Source: Cerrena zonata
Lineage: Eukaryota; Basidiomycota; Agaricomycetes; Polyporales; Cerrenaceae
Assembly (NCBI GenBank): GCA_038087015.1
Contig: JASBNA010000079.1
Location: forward strand, 119,765-183,764
Length of the DNA stretch: 64,000 nt
Direction: 5' to 3'
The notes beneath the pieces were generated by a model that was not told where the DNA came from, did not search any database, and saw only the letters and a program-made list of their open reading frames with translations. A program made the position numbers and the translations under genes. Positions 20,071 to 30,720 of this stretch are shown piece after piece. How positions within the stretch are numbered: the stretch's first letter is position 1; every line of letters starts with the position of its first letter.

Positions 20071-22338
20071 ATGGCTACGTTCCATCGAATTAGCAAAAGA
20101 AAGTACAGAAATTTACTTTGGAGTGCCTTTTTAGCTGTTGGTTTGAATTTCTTACTATATGTGGTTTTTCCTTAAAGAAAATGGGAAATATAGTGTTAAA
20201 AACCTCGATGAAATAAATGATGCTACTTTTGATATCATTTTGAAAAATCTTTATAAGAAACCACATCAGTCAAAGGATATTAATATCCAATCCACCACAT
20301 ATGATCAAATGTTAGAAGAAAGCTCCTTTTTCGAATTTTTACAAGGAAATGATTTGAAAAGTCGTTGCGATTATTATTTCAAACAATTATACAAGACTGA
20401 CCCCTAATTGGAAAATAGACCCTAATAGAGGGTTTTCTTATAATAAAGATCATTATCGTAATTTCGAAGATTTTAAAAAATGGAGACTTGAGAATTGGAA
20501 AGAGGAACAGAAAGATAAAGAAAATAAAGATTCAGAACCAGATGATAAATTCTATTCTAATGAGTATTCTCAACAGTGGGATAAGATAAGATTGGAAGAA
20601 CAAGTTTTGCATGATTATTTTTCTCATATAAGGATTTTCAATAAGTGTTATTTGCTTCAAAATGATCAAGATCAAGTATTCAACAATACAAACTTTATCA
20701 AAGATCAAAAAGATATGTTGACTTTTATTAATTATAAAAAAGATCACAATCCTATTGGATCTCATGAAGTACCAACTCCATCTTCTCATAAACCAAACTG
20801 CAGGGACTTAGAATCTAAAATATACCCTTGGTTGACCCAAAAATATCCTAAATTTGAATACCATGATGGTTCTGTTTACTCTTTCCCACACTTAAAAAAA
20901 GGGTTTTTCAATAAAAATATGTTTGTTGAAGCAATATCCCCGGCTTCGGAATATTTCAATTCCAAAAACGGCTGCTTTCTAACATCTTTCAATAAAAACT
21001 TGAATGGAAGAGGTATTGTTCTTTCCATTGCTGATATGCATCTTGAATTGACTATCAAATTAATTCAGCTTCTTCGTGCACTTGAAAACACTTTACCAAT
21101 TCAAATTGTGTACTATGAAAACTTGTCTGATGATTCTAAAAGGCAAGTCAGACAGGCGGCAAGATCAGATTATAATAAGCTTCCTAAACAAGATATTTGG
21201 TTTGTTGATGTTAGAAGATCGGTCAAGGGAGAGTATATCAACAAATTTTCAGGCTTTCGGAAATAAAATATTGGCAACTTTATTTAATTCTTTTGAAGAA
21301 ATGATCTTGATTGATGCAGATACTGTCATGTTGAAAAAACCTGATTTTTTCTTCAATTTAGAAAAATTTATTAATACCGGGACCGTTTTCTATAAAGACC
21401 GTTCCACCTTTGAGTTCAGACCTAAACATGACTTGGTTTTTTTCAAAAAATTATTTCCTTCTTTGAAAGATACTATAGTATTCAATATCCCTCAAGTTAC
21501 CTCTTATACCTTGGAAAATGAATTTTTCAAAGGTCTCAATCATTATATGGAAAGTGGACTTGTTGTCATCAATAGAAAGAAACATTTTACGCAGCCACTT
21601 GTTATGGCACAAATGAATTTCTGTTTACCTATTCAAAGTAGAGTTTACGGTGATAAAGAACTTTTTTGGCTTGCAATGGTTATTTCGGGAGATGAAAATT
21701 ATTCTTTCAACAAACATTTTGCAGCCGCAATTGGTGAGTTGACTCCTGAACTGGAAAGAATTGCCGATGTCAAGAGAGCTCAATCTTTCAAATCTCAGGA
21801 AATTTGTAGTAATCACCCTGGTCATATCAATGACGCTGATAACAAAACCGTCCTTTGGTTCAACTCTGGATTTCAACATTGTGGTCAAAATAAAAACGTT
21901 AATTTTGAAAATGAATTTGCTTCAAAAAAACGTTATACCAAGGCTAAAACACTTGAACAGTTCAAAAGTATTTTTGAAAATAAGTTGATCTTGACCCATG
22001 CTATCATTCCTCCTTTTGACATGGATCATCTTACTGCTAGAAATAATGAACACGAACCTGAAAGATCATGGCTCAACATGAGAGACTATTGTTACGGATA
22101 TACCTGGTGTGCTTATTCGCTGATGGGTGGAAACTGGGTAGATGACTCCGGTAAAAAACAAGATACTCAAATCAAAGGTTTAACAATCAAATTCTCTGAA
22201 AAAGAAGTCAATGAGTTCAAAAGACTAGGTGATGCTTGGTCAGCATACCGCGATAGCAAAACCCTAGTAAACGATTACAATAAACAGGATTCTAGTGACT
22301 CTGTTAATCATGATCACGGTGGAGTCGCCATTAATTAA
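20071..22338 (+). CDS. MNN1-type (GT71) Golgi mannosyltransferase, three apparent +1 frameshifts
   Basis: Mnn1-family enzymes add terminal alpha-1,3-mannose to N- and O-glycans in the Golgi. The N-terminus at 20071 has a type II layout: a basic cytosolic tail (MATFHRISKRKYR) and one transmembrane segment ending LNFLLYVV. The catalytic part carries YINKFQAFGNKIL, FEEMILIDADTV (DxD-type), MESGLVVINRKKHF and KELFWLAMVISGDENY. The frame shifts by +1 at three places: the T5 run at about 20165-20169, the C4 run at 20401-20404 and the T4 run at 21246-21249. Removing one base at each gives about 754 codons, close to Saccharomyces Mnn1 (762). ATGs at 20159 and later are internal. It is either a decaying family member or consensus error; family redundancy makes real decay possible here. 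Confidence 0.85.
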
Positions 22339-22736
22339 TGAAATCCCCAAATTATTGCCTCTGTATATTATTATTGCATATTTATTCTATTTCTTCACTT
22401 CCTTCTATTTATTATTTTCCTCTTAAGCATTTTACTTTAACTTTTAATATACCGGCGTTTTTTTCATTTATAATACCGTCTAGATACTGCCTATGTATTT
22501 TTTTTCATCGCACTAAGCTTGCAACCCATAAAAAGTTACTTAGACAAAAACAAAAAGGAGAAACGAGAACAAAGCAAAGACAATAAAACGAACCGTGTGT
22601 CCCAGCTTTTAGTTTGCAATCTTTTGAACACATTCCAACTCTTCAGTTAGCTATTTAAGCTCAGGTCAACTATAACACTGATACTTCAATCAAATATATT
22701 TTTAATTCCAGAGATTCCGAGATTTTAAAGTTGAAT
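22339..22736. other. Intergenic region
   Basis: AT-rich. The first half is T-rich 3' sequence of the mannosyltransferase. An open frame at 22338-22586 is low-complexity and starts exactly at the upstream stop codon, so it is not called. The second half is the probable promoter of the small membrane protein at 22737. Confidence 0.4.
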
Positions 22737-23060
22737 ATGATTGCCAATTCTACCCATATATCAAACAGAATTTTTAAAACTCAAAGGCTAATCACTTTAA
22801 TGATAGCATCTGTGTTGATTTTATTTTTATTTATAACTGGATATGCTGCTCACTCACAATTGAAACAAAATCCAGAAGCATATAATAAGGCCAGTGATAA
22901 GTTGGCAAATTATTACGGTTCTACTATAGGAAAGATTTTTAGTGACGATCTTGCTTTAGAACAAGAGGCAGAAGCAGAAGAAGCCAAAGAGGCCAAGTTG
23001 AAAGCAGAGAAGGAAGCCTTAGATCAGAAGTCGAGTAGAGATTACAATCGCTTACTATAA
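22737..23060 (+). CDS. Small single-pass membrane protein, function unknown
   Basis: A 107-residue ATG-initiated protein with a basic N-terminal segment, one clear transmembrane helix (about residues 19-41, LITLMIASVLILFLFITGYAA) and a charged helical C-terminal half rich in Glu/Lys/Ala (EQEAEAEEAKEAKLKAEKEAL). I do not recognise the family. The layout fits a tail-exposed coiled-coil protein of the ER, Golgi or mitochondrial inner membrane. It converges on ORC3 with about 65 bases between the stops. The clean layout (helix plus charged coil) supports a real gene. Confidence 0.6.
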   Translation: MIANSTHISNRIFKTQRLITLMIASVLILFLFITGYAAHSQLKQNPEAYNKASDKLANYYGSTIGKIFSDDLALEQEAEAEEAKEAKLKAEKEALDQKSSRDYNRLL

Positions 23061-23126
23061 ATGTACTTATATATGTATATAACGATATTATTATGCCAAT
23101 TCTTGATTTGTAAAATTAAAAGATGC

Positions 23127-25634
23127 CTAAATATTCTTCCAAACCCCCTTTTCAAGAAAGTCGTTTTTAGTTTTCTCTTTAAGGAATCCCATTGCAACTA
23201 ACTCAAAACAACTTTGCAAGAACCAAGCATAGGTTAGTTTATTCCAGGTAGTATCCTCTATTTCGTCGCTTCTTAATTGTTTAACTATATCCAAGTATAT
23301 TTTTGAATAAGCATCCTTGTCCGAGGCCAACTTATCGACATTCGAAGATAACTCATTTATAATTTCAGATTTTAACAAAGACTGTTTGAAGGCAACGTAA
23401 AAATCGTAAAGATTAATAGAAATGGGAGCATCTTTATAAATATTGTAAAGTCTTGAGACCATTGGCGATAAACTGTTTCTTGGTAGTTCACTTTTTGTAT
23501 CAGTCTTGACTAAGTCATTGTTCAAGTAGGCGCTAGAATCGTTAAGTCCTAATTCAAGAACACTTCTCAAGCTTGGTCTGACAAGATTTATCATTAAGTT
23601 ATCTAAATTTTCTTCGACAAACTTCAGAGGTTTCAATAATTCCAATTCACTGACTCCACCGTCGATGGTCAAAATTTCATTAAATAAATTATCATTAATT
23701 TTTTTGTTCAAATGAGAGTTCCCATTGAAGTACTTGGTGAGAAGATTTCGTAAGTCTTGCTGTATATTTTCTTCGTCTTTAAAATTCAAATTTCTTATTT
23801 CTACTTGTAATCTCAAAATATAATCATCAGTAACACTTTCATTCAAGACACTTCTTATATCGTCTGATTCGAGAATATAATTTGACAATTCTTGAACATC
23901 TTCCACAGGTAAGTTTTTGACTGAACGAAGACAATCACTAAGGTATCCTGAGTTGATTAACTGATTATTAGTGATTAACTTATAGATTTCAAATTTTTCT
24001 TTTTGGAATGGATCGAATTTGTATAATAAATTAACAGCATTTATAATTGAATTTCTATAAATTTGAAAATCTTTTTTAGCATTTGCTAATAATTCTTTTG
24101 ATTTATCGTTTGAGTTAAGCAAAGCTTTAATCTCATCTTTCAATTTTGTAATGGTGTTTTCTTTTTCTTGGAATCTTTCATCATTTTCTGAATATAGCTC
24201 CGCTAATGTAAGTCTATCATCAGCCAATTCTTTTTTCAATTCTGTAAATTGGTGTAATTTGAATTCAACTACTTTTTTGAATGAAGGTAGTTTTCTCAAA
24301 GAGTCGATATGTAATTGTGTTGGTTCAAATTTGGAATCTACTAAAATTGACAATGGGGATTGATAGAAATAAATCATGTAACTTAGTTTCAAAGAGGCTA
24401 CTAAACTATCAATTGAATTATTTGAATTTTCAAAACGATTTAAAATGATCAGTGCCAATCTTGAATCTAATGAGATTGGAGCATCAGGGGTAATTTCATG
24501 GTTTAAGAACAATTTACTTAAAACATCATAACCTAAATCCTTATTATCATTTGATTCAAACTTAATACCATTAATAATAGTTCTTAAAGTATTATTCAAG
24601 TTTGTGTTGATCCAATTACTCACATTACTTGAAGATAATGCCATGAAAAAGTAGATTGGCAACCTGTTTGAATAAGAGTGGAACAATTTGATTAACTGAT
24701 TCAAAACATCGTTATCAACCGAATCGGCTTCCTCCACTATGATGATGATTCTTAAATTTGTATTGTAAACGTCAGTGTTAGTTTTACGATAATGATTATT
24801 ACACCATTCTTCGAGAATATCAAGATCATAAGAAATCCTACCCTTTAAGGTTGCCATGACTTGCTCATCATTTTGATCTTCATCAAACCCATCTTCTTCC
24901 TCGTCTTCTTGTTCATCTCGTTGTCCAGCTTCTTTTTCTTCATCTTCTTTTTCTTCATCTTCTTTTTCTTCATCTTCATCTTCCGATGCTTCGGCAACCG
25001 AAATGACTTGATTAGGTACTGGCTTTTTGACCTTTAAGTTCAAAAACTGACGAATTGTTTCTCTCAGGGCAGCCTTTGCATGAACGCAGTTTTTAGAATT
25101 AAGACTAACCGCTTTTAAATCAAGCGAATCGTCCAGTTCATTCTGCTCATGCAAAAACTGCAACAACTCTTGCAAGATTCTAGTGTTATTAGCAGTGTTA
25201 GAAGTAAGTGATAAAAACCCAACTGGAAGCTTATGTGATTGAGTCTTGACAATTCGACTAACGCGTCTAAAATCATCCTTCACCACCGGCGGTTGCTTAA
25301 TATAACCCAATAAATCTTGAAATAACTGAGTATTGGTATTATTAAGTATGAAATCAATCTTTTCCAACTGGTTCAGCCAAACCTGATTGTATAGATTATA
25401 CCGATGCTTTACATGCTGACTGGACTCTTTGGTATTCAATAAAGAATTGAACGGTGTTTTATGAGTATTCTTCTTGGACTCTGGTCTCAACACATTAAAC
25501 ACATTGGCCAACGAACTCAACGGACCTCCGGTCTTCTGACGCTTTCGTGGATCAATGAAATAGTGGGTTTTCTGATTATTGGTGTCCATCAGAACCGTGG
25601 CCGCCAGACCATTTCTCGACCCTCTTTTAGCCAT
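23127..25634 (-). CDS. ORC3: Origin recognition complex subunit 3
   Basis: The 835-residue protein matches Orc3, a subunit of the six-subunit complex that marks replication origins and loads Mcm2-7. Visible family features are an AAA-like N-terminal half with NLRIIIIVEEADSVD (Walker B-like strand) followed by LPIYFFMALSSSNVSNWI, then the Orc3 segment with LKLSYMIYFYQSPLSIL, and a winged-helix C-terminus. It is longer than the Saccharomyces protein (616), mostly because of an acidic EDEEKEDEEK insertion near residues 213-250 and a basic N-terminal extension. It shares a divergent promoter with DGA1. Confidence 0.88.
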   Translation of the reverse strand: MAKRGSRNGLAATVLMDTNNQKTHYFIDPRKRQKTGGPLSSLANVFNVLRPESKKNTHKTPFNSLLNTKESSQHVKHRYNLYNQVWLNQLEKIDFILNNTNTQLFQDLLGYIKQPPVVKDDFRRVSRIVKTQSHKLPVGFLSLTSNTANNTRILQELLQFLHEQNELDDSLDLKAVSLNSKNCVHAKAALRETIRQFLNLKVKKPVPNQVISVAEASEDEDEEKEDEEKEDEEKEAGQRDEQEDEEEDGFDEDQNDEQVMATLKGRISYDLDILEEWCNNHYRKTNTDVYNTNLRIIIIVEEADSVDNDVLNQLIKLFHSYSNRLPIYFFMALSSSNVSNWINTNLNNTLRTIINGIKFESNDNKDLGYDVLSKLFLNHEITPDAPISLDSRLALIILNRFENSNNSIDSLVASLKLSYMIYFYQSPLSILVDSKFEPTQLHIDSLRKLPSFKKVVEFKLHQFTELKKELADDRLTLAELYSENDERFQEKENTITKLKDEIKALLNSNDKSKELLANAKKDFQIYRNSIINAVNLLYKFDPFQKEKFEIYKLITNNQLINSGYLSDCLRSVKNLPVEDVQELSNYILESDDIRSVLNESVTDDYILRLQVEIRNLNFKDEENIQQDLRNLLTKYFNGNSHLNKKINDNLFNEILTIDGGVSELELLKPLKFVEENLDNLMINLVRPSLRSVLELGLNDSSAYLNNDLVKTDTKSELPRNSLSPMVSRLYNIYKDAPISINLYDFYVAFKQSLLKSEIINELSSNVDKLASDKDAYSKIYLDIVKQLRSDEIEDTTWNKLTYAWFLQSCFELVAMGFLKEKTKNDFLEKGVWKNI

Positions 25635-26155
25635 GCTTCTCGAAAACTAAACCAACGCAAAAGGGCACCTACCAGATTAGTACAACCGATCACCTCGCAA
25701 ACTCGAGTCAGGGGTAACGATAAGAAGTGATTGCTAAATCTGACGAAAAGATGTGCTCATGCCTTGAGCAACCGAAAGATTAGAGAAGAGTTTGATCCCC
25801 AGCCAATGCGACAAATAAACAACCCCGAAAAAAATTATAATGTAATACAATAGTAATTTATACGCAGACAATACCACCACCCTCCTAATTCTCCAGACAT
25901 TTTATAAATTAAGCTTTTTGTCTCCTTATTCCTAGAGTCTCCTTACGGAGTGTATGAATATATATATATATATATATTGGATAGACATTCTACTTTGAAC
26001 GGAGGCTGATTCCTAACATTTGTGATTTGTTTTGCGATTACTTGAAAAATCGCATCATTTGATACCCTTAAGATTGTACTTGCTTAGCTTGATCAAAAGC
26101 TATAGGTTAGATTCACGCTGGACTCGGGTCAATTGGATATTCGGATCAAGTGGAA
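25635..26155. promoter_or_regulatory. Divergent promoter of ORC3 and DGA1
   Basis: No separate gene is visible. An alternating (AT)n run at 25958-25977 lies about 180 bases upstream of the DGA1 ATG and may act as its TATA region. An open frame at 25461-25730 is antisense to ORC3. Confidence 0.4.
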
Positions 26156-27952
26156 ATGCCATCCAAGCAAAGCTCTTCTGCAACAGGTGTAGGCGGTGAA
26201 GACAAACTGGAGGGTTTGCATCATAGGTACGAGGTTGATTCTTCTTCTCAAAGTTCACAAGAGTCGAAAAGTGTCAAGAATAATGGGAAAAAGCATCGGA
26301 GATCGAAGAGTAAGAAGCGAAGATTGAATTTTGCACCTCTCAATACTCCTTTGAAAAACAGATTGGAAACTATTGGGATAATTTGGCATACGATCTCGAT
26401 TCCTTTCTTTATTTGCTTATTTTTGGGTTTGATTTCATTGGGGTGGATAGTTTGGGCTCTAGTTATTTTACCCTATTTCATTTGGTGGTATGGCTTTGAT
26501 TTGCATACTCCAACCAATGGGAAAGTGGTTTATAGGGTTCGTGATTGGATGAAGAATTTGTTGATTTGGAAATGGTTTGTTGATTATTTCCCAGTAAGAG
26601 TCCATAAAACAGTTGAGCTTGAACCTACATTCTCGAATGTCTTGGTGGAAGAGGATTCCATACCCGATGATGAAGAGGATTTGATTAGTGAACATCTGAG
26701 AACGATGATTGATAGTATTTTCAAGAAATTGGGATTGAGTAAACGTTTGAATGATCTGGACTCTTATAGTCCTCCTCCCTCTGGTGAAAATGATTCTGTT
26801 AATGGCAAGAGAATCTCGAAAAGTGGTTCCCATGTGTATAATTATAAAAAAATCTCAACTGGACCTCGTTATATCTTTGGGTATCATCCTCATGGAGTAA
26901 TTTCAATGGGTGCAATGGCTACTTTTGCAACCAATGCCATTAGAAATAAGCCTTTCGAACCCCCGGTCAAATTCTTAAAACCATTTTTCCATGATCCTTC
27001 CAAACATGAGTGTCTTTTACCCGGTATTGGGTATGTTTTCCCCTTGACTTTAACCACTCAGTTCACTTTACCTTTATATAGAGATTACTTATTAAGCTTG
27101 GGTCTTACCAGTGCATCCGCTAAAAATATTAAAAGTATAATCAACAATGGTGATAACTCGGTTTGCATTGTTGTCGGTGGGGCTCAAGAATCGCTTTTAA
27201 ATAACATGGTCTCTGGTTATACAAAAGTGGGTAATGGTTATAAAGGAGACCAATATCAAAAAGAAGATGATGATGATGATGATTTCCAAGAAGAACCTTC
27301 CAATTTATCTTCAGATAAAGACCAAGATGATGATTATGACTCGGATCATAAGCCCAAAGTTAAAAGAGAAATCAAATTAGTTCTAAATAAACGAAAGGGC
27401 TTTGTTAAATTAGCCATTGAATTAGGAAATGTTTCGTTGGTGCCAACTTTTGCATTTGGTGAAGCTGACATATATAAATTATCAATTCCAAAACCTGGCT
27501 CTTATGGTTATGCATTTCAGCAATGGATGAAGAATACGTTTCTGTTTACATTACCTTTTTTCAGTGCAAGAGGTATATTCATTTATGATTTTGGTTTTTT
27601 ACCATTTAGAAACCCTATTGATGTCGTCATGGGTAGACCAATCCATATACCAGAAGGGGCATTATCAGAATATAGATTAAAACATCCAGAATCTGAACCT
27701 TCTAAACCACCAATCGAAACTAATTCTGATAAACCCAAAGCTAACCATGAATCACAAGTACGCAGGTCAGGTGAATCATTCACTAATTTATTCAAAAAGA
27801 AGGAACAACCTAAAAGTAAAAGTAAAACACAGATTCCACAAGAACTTTTAGACCACTATCATAGATTATACGTTGATGAATTAAAGCGTGTTTACGAGGA
27901 AAATAAACACAAATATGGATATGGTGATGTTGAATTGTGCATCATTGAATAA
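26156..27952 (+). CDS. DGA1: Diacylglycerol O-acyltransferase, DGAT2 family
   Basis: Dga1 makes triacylglycerol from diacylglycerol and acyl-CoA at the ER and lipid droplets. The 598-residue protein has a basic N-terminus, a hydrophobic hairpin (about 80-118), the DGAT2 signature YHPHG at residues 243-247, the VVGGAQESLLN segment and RKGFVKLAIELGNVSLVPTFAFGE. It is much longer than Saccharomyces Dga1 (418), owing to a Ser-rich region before YHPHG, an acidic loop (about 366-405) and a basic insert near 545-560. ATG at 26156 is used; the upstream extension starts only at GTG. Confidence 0.93.
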   Translation: MPSKQSSSATGVGGEDKLEGLHHRYEVDSSSQSSQESKSVKNNGKKHRRSKSKKRRLNFAPLNTPLKNRLETIGIIWHTISIPFFICLFLGLISLGWIVWALVILPYFIWWYGFDLHTPTNGKVVYRVRDWMKNLLIWKWFVDYFPVRVHKTVELEPTFSNVLVEEDSIPDDEEDLISEHLRTMIDSIFKKLGLSKRLNDLDSYSPPPSGENDSVNGKRISKSGSHVYNYKKISTGPRYIFGYHPHGVISMGAMATFATNAIRNKPFEPPVKFLKPFFHDPSKHECLLPGIGYVFPLTLTTQFTLPLYRDYLLSLGLTSASAKNIKSIINNGDNSVCIVVGGAQESLLNNMVSGYTKVGNGYKGDQYQKEDDDDDDFQEEPSNLSSDKDQDDDYDSDHKPKVKREIKLVLNKRKGFVKLAIELGNVSLVPTFAFGEADIYKLSIPKPGSYGYAFQQWMKNTFLFTLPFFSARGIFIYDFGFLPFRNPIDVVMGRPIHIPEGALSEYRLKHPESEPSKPPIETNSDKPKANHESQVRRSGESFTNLFKKKEQPKSKSKTQIPQELLDHYHRLYVDELKRVYEENKHKYGYGDVELCIIE

Positions 27953-28206
27953 TCTTATAATTCCCAGGATTGGAATTGTATATATTCTTTCTTTTTTTAT
28001 ATTTAAGACTGGCTTTCTTAATATTTATTTCGACATTCATGCTAGCATACATTTAATCAGTTTCAAATAATTTTTTTTTAATCATTTTCTATGGCTAACA
28101 TTGTTTTTTTACAGCATATATAATTGTTTATACATTAATATCTACATTATGTAAGTTAAATTTGATTGAGAATTAGTACTATGTGCAAGGGTATTTAAAA
28201 TATAAG

Positions 28207-29364
28207 TTAGAATTTATCATTATCATCATCATCTTTTGGAATCTTTCCTTCTTCTTTCAATTTTTTATACTGTTTGAGTAATTTCCTATCCAATTTTCTA
28301 CGACCTTTACTATTAACCGAAGCATTACTTTCATTTTGCTGATTCATATTAGCGGCAGTTTTTTTGAATAAAGATTTTGAATCGTGTAACTGGTTAAGAA
28401 AATCGCTATACTCTTTCTTATGATCTTCTTTGATACTTTGTTCTTTTCTTAATTTTTCTAATTGAGAATTTTCCCAGTTTTTGAAAGAGTTTATATTCCA
28501 TTTTTGTTCAAAAGGTGGATTACCAAAAGGCTTATTACGAGGAAATAAGTCCCACAAGTACTCATCATCAATATCTTCCAAATGCGGATTGAGATTAATC
28601 ATACCGGATAATGATTTTTTCAAAGTATGTTCAGGTAATGGCTGATAGGTATTTGTATCTTCATCATAGTATAGTTTAACAACACTAGCATGTAATTGTC
28701 TGATTTCGCGATCATCGTTTGACTTGACCATATTATCAAGGCCATCAACTATGGCACGATCTTTCTCGGTGATTCTAGCCTTTATGGTTGATTTTAAATG
28801 ATCATCAGGGATGTTAAAATCAACAAAGGTATTTTTCTTTTTATTCATCTCTTCTTCTTCTGGAGGTGTTAAGCCGATACTTTCATATAAATCTTTAGCA
28901 GACTGATTCAATATGCTATCAGGAACTTTTGGGAATTTCGTTATTGGTATATAATTGAGTTTTTGTTTAAAATTCGTGGATTCATTAAATTTAGTACTTA
29001 CAAGATTAGATGCAGAATTTGATACCTGGGTTTTAGCATTTATAACCTTTTTCGATCTCGAAGATGTGGACTTGGATTTAACCGAAGCAGAGTCGTTGGA
29101 TTTGGTCTTACTTTTCGCTGCCATGGGATTTAGTCTTCTTTTAGAAGGAGTTGGATGTTTTTCATCGTTGAGCAAATCATGGTCGGATTTGGGAGGCGAT
29201 TTCGACGAGTAAGCCCTAATCGAGGGTGCCAATCTACCTAACCCCAAAGGTCTTAGAGCAGATTGTTTTAAAGCAGATGTTAGCTTGATAGAAAGCATAA
29301 CGTGGTTTGGTACTAAGAAGAAGAATAGTCTGATTATTAAGTAAAGGGACCGTTTTTTATACAT
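28207..29364 (-). CDS. Probable mitochondrial protein (possible small-subunit ribosomal protein)
   Basis: A 385-residue protein. Its true start may be the internal Met at 29298 (MLSIKLTSALKQSALRPLG), which begins a typical mitochondrial presequence: Arg/Ser/Leu-rich, no acidic residues, then RAYSSKSPP. A Ser/Lys-rich linker follows, then a folded C-terminal half with ITKFPKVPDSIL, LNPHLEDIDDEYLWDLFPR and a basic helical tail. Length, presequence and basic tail fit a fungal mitoribosome-associated protein such as mS46/Rsm28, but I cannot confirm that family by eye. It is divergent from MEU1. Confidence 0.65.
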   Translation of the reverse strand: MYKKRSLYLIIRLFFFLVPNHVMLSIKLTSALKQSALRPLGLGRLAPSIRAYSSKSPPKSDHDLLNDEKHPTPSKRRLNPMAAKSKTKSNDSASVKSKSTSSRSKKVINAKTQVSNSASNLVSTKFNESTNFKQKLNYIPITKFPKVPDSILNQSAKDLYESIGLTPPEEEEMNKKKNTFVDFNIPDDHLKSTIKARITEKDRAIVDGLDNMVKSNDDREIRQLHASVVKLYYDEDTNTYQPLPEHTLKKSLSGMINLNPHLEDIDDEYLWDLFPRNKPFGNPPFEQKWNINSFKNWENSQLEKLRKEQSIKEDHKKEYSDFLNQLHDSKSLFKKTAANMNQQNESNASVNSKGRRKLDRKLLKQYKKLKEEGKIPKDDDDNDKF

Positions 29365-29667
29365 GACGGATTAGTATTCGCTCTACCACAACACCCGTAC
29401 ATCAGATTGAAAATAATCTCACCCGTACCTCAAAAGAAAACCTCCAGTATATTGTAACAGTATAAGTACTAAGAAAGCTTTTCCCGGACAAGCAAACTCC
29501 CTAGAGTAAGTACTCTTGCTGTAGGTCTAAGAACAGGCCTATAATTGACCAGATGTAAGCCACACTAACGTGGATCAAAGATAAATGCGTAATTGGTACC
29601 CACGATGGAAGCTTGTCGGCGAAAAAACAAAAAAAAAAGTCAATACTGAAAAGATTCGTAGTAGTTT
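29365..29667. promoter_or_regulatory. Divergent promoter region upstream of MEU1
   Basis: About 300 bases between the mitochondrial-protein gene and MEU1. An A-rich tract (about 29623-29638) lies just before the MEU1 start. No gene is seen. Confidence 0.4.
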
Positions 29668-30720
29668 ATGGTAAGGATCAATATTGCCAAAAACAACATA
29701 AGCAGACTACTCAGGATGTCATTACACAGAGGAGAGAAAGTTGACTTGAGTCAATTGCCACATACATTTGATAAACAAGTACCATTAGCCGTGATTGGAG
29801 GTACTGGGTTGTATGATTTGCCAAATTTGAAACCAGTTGCAAGAGTTACTGTTTCAACACCATGGGGGTTCCCATCGGCACCAATCACTATATCCGTGAC
29901 CGATCAAGGATACCCAGTTGCATTTTTGGCCAGACATGGACAACACCATGACTTATTACCATCGGATGTTCCATCTAGAGCCAATATCGCAGCATTGAAG
30001 AAATTAGGGGTTAAAGCCATTATAGCTTTTTCAGCAGTTGGATCCTTACAACAAGAAATCAGACCAAGAGATTTTGTAGTTCCAACCCAAGTTATTGATA
30101 GAACCAAGGGGATCAGACCATCTACCTTTTTCGAAAAAGGATTTGTTGCTCACGCAATGTTTGGAGAACCATTTGATTTAACCTTGAATCAAATCATCAG
30201 TGACAGCTTACCATCCAGTGGATTTTTAGAAGGGTTTGACACCGAACATACTCCATTATTACATACCAAGAAACACACCAATAAAAACGAAGATTTGACC
30301 GTGATCTGTATGGAAGGCCCTCAATTTAGTACTAGAGCAGAACTGAAACTCTACCGTACTTGGGGAGGATCCGTTATCAATATGTCCGTTTTGCCAGAAG
30401 CAAAATTGGCTCGTGAAGCAGAAATCGCTTATCAAATGATTTGCATGTCTACAGACTATGATTCCTGGAACGAAAATGAAGAACCAGTCACCGTGGAAAC
30501 CGTGGTTGGTAACTTAAAGGCAAACCTGGCCAATGCCTGCAAAGTCGCAGCCCATTTAATTGACATTGTCAGTGCCGAGTTAGTCAGTGGTGAAAAGAAA
30601 TTGGGTACTAGCTTAGAAGGTTCAATGAAGTACTCGGTCAGTACCAGTCCCCATGGGGTCAAGAAGGAGTTGTTAGAGAAAATGCACTTTTTATTCCCTG
30701 GCTACTGGCCAATCAACTAA
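29668..30720 (+). CDS. MEU1: S-methyl-5'-thioadenosine phosphorylase
   Basis: Meu1 cleaves methylthioadenosine (from polyamine synthesis) into adenine and methylthioribose-1-phosphate, the entry to methionine salvage. The 350-residue protein shows the family motifs in order: VIGGTGLYD, FLARHGQHHDLLPSDVPSRANIAALK, AVGSLQQEIRPRDFVVP, CMEGPQFSTRAE, SVINMSVLPEAKLAREAEI and MSTDYDSW. Codon 226 (CTG, 30343-30345), directly after RAE, is Ser in human and Saccharomyces homologues, which supports CUG=Ser decoding. The first ATG is used; a second at 29716 (MSLHRGEK) would give a length closer to other homologues (334 residues). Confidence 0.97.
   Translation: MVRINIAKNNISRLLRMSLHRGEKVDLSQLPHTFDKQVPLAVIGGTGLYDLPNLKPVARVTVSTPWGFPSAPITISVTDQGYPVAFLARHGQHHDLLPSDVPSRANIAALKKLGVKAIIAFSAVGSLQQEIRPRDFVVPTQVIDRTKGIRPSTFFEKGFVAHAMFGEPFDLTLNQIISDSLPSSGFLEGFDTEHTPLLHTKKHTNKNEDLTVICMEGPQFSTRAELKLYRTWGGSVINMSVLPEAKLAREAEIAYQMICMSTDYDSWNENEEPVTVETVVGNLKANLANACKVAAHLIDIVSAELVSGEKKLGTSLEGSMKYSVSTSPHGVKKELLEKMHFLFPGYWPIN

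Noticed and set aside
22338..22586. 82-codon open frame after the mannosyltransferase
   Set aside because: Begins at the upstream stop codon in T-rich 3' sequence; composition is non-coding.
19414..22605. CGTGTGTCCCAG direct repeat flanking the mannosyltransferase (19414 and 22594)
   Set aside because: A 12-mer pair is expected by chance many times in 64 kb, and no element boundaries or terminal inverted repeats are present.
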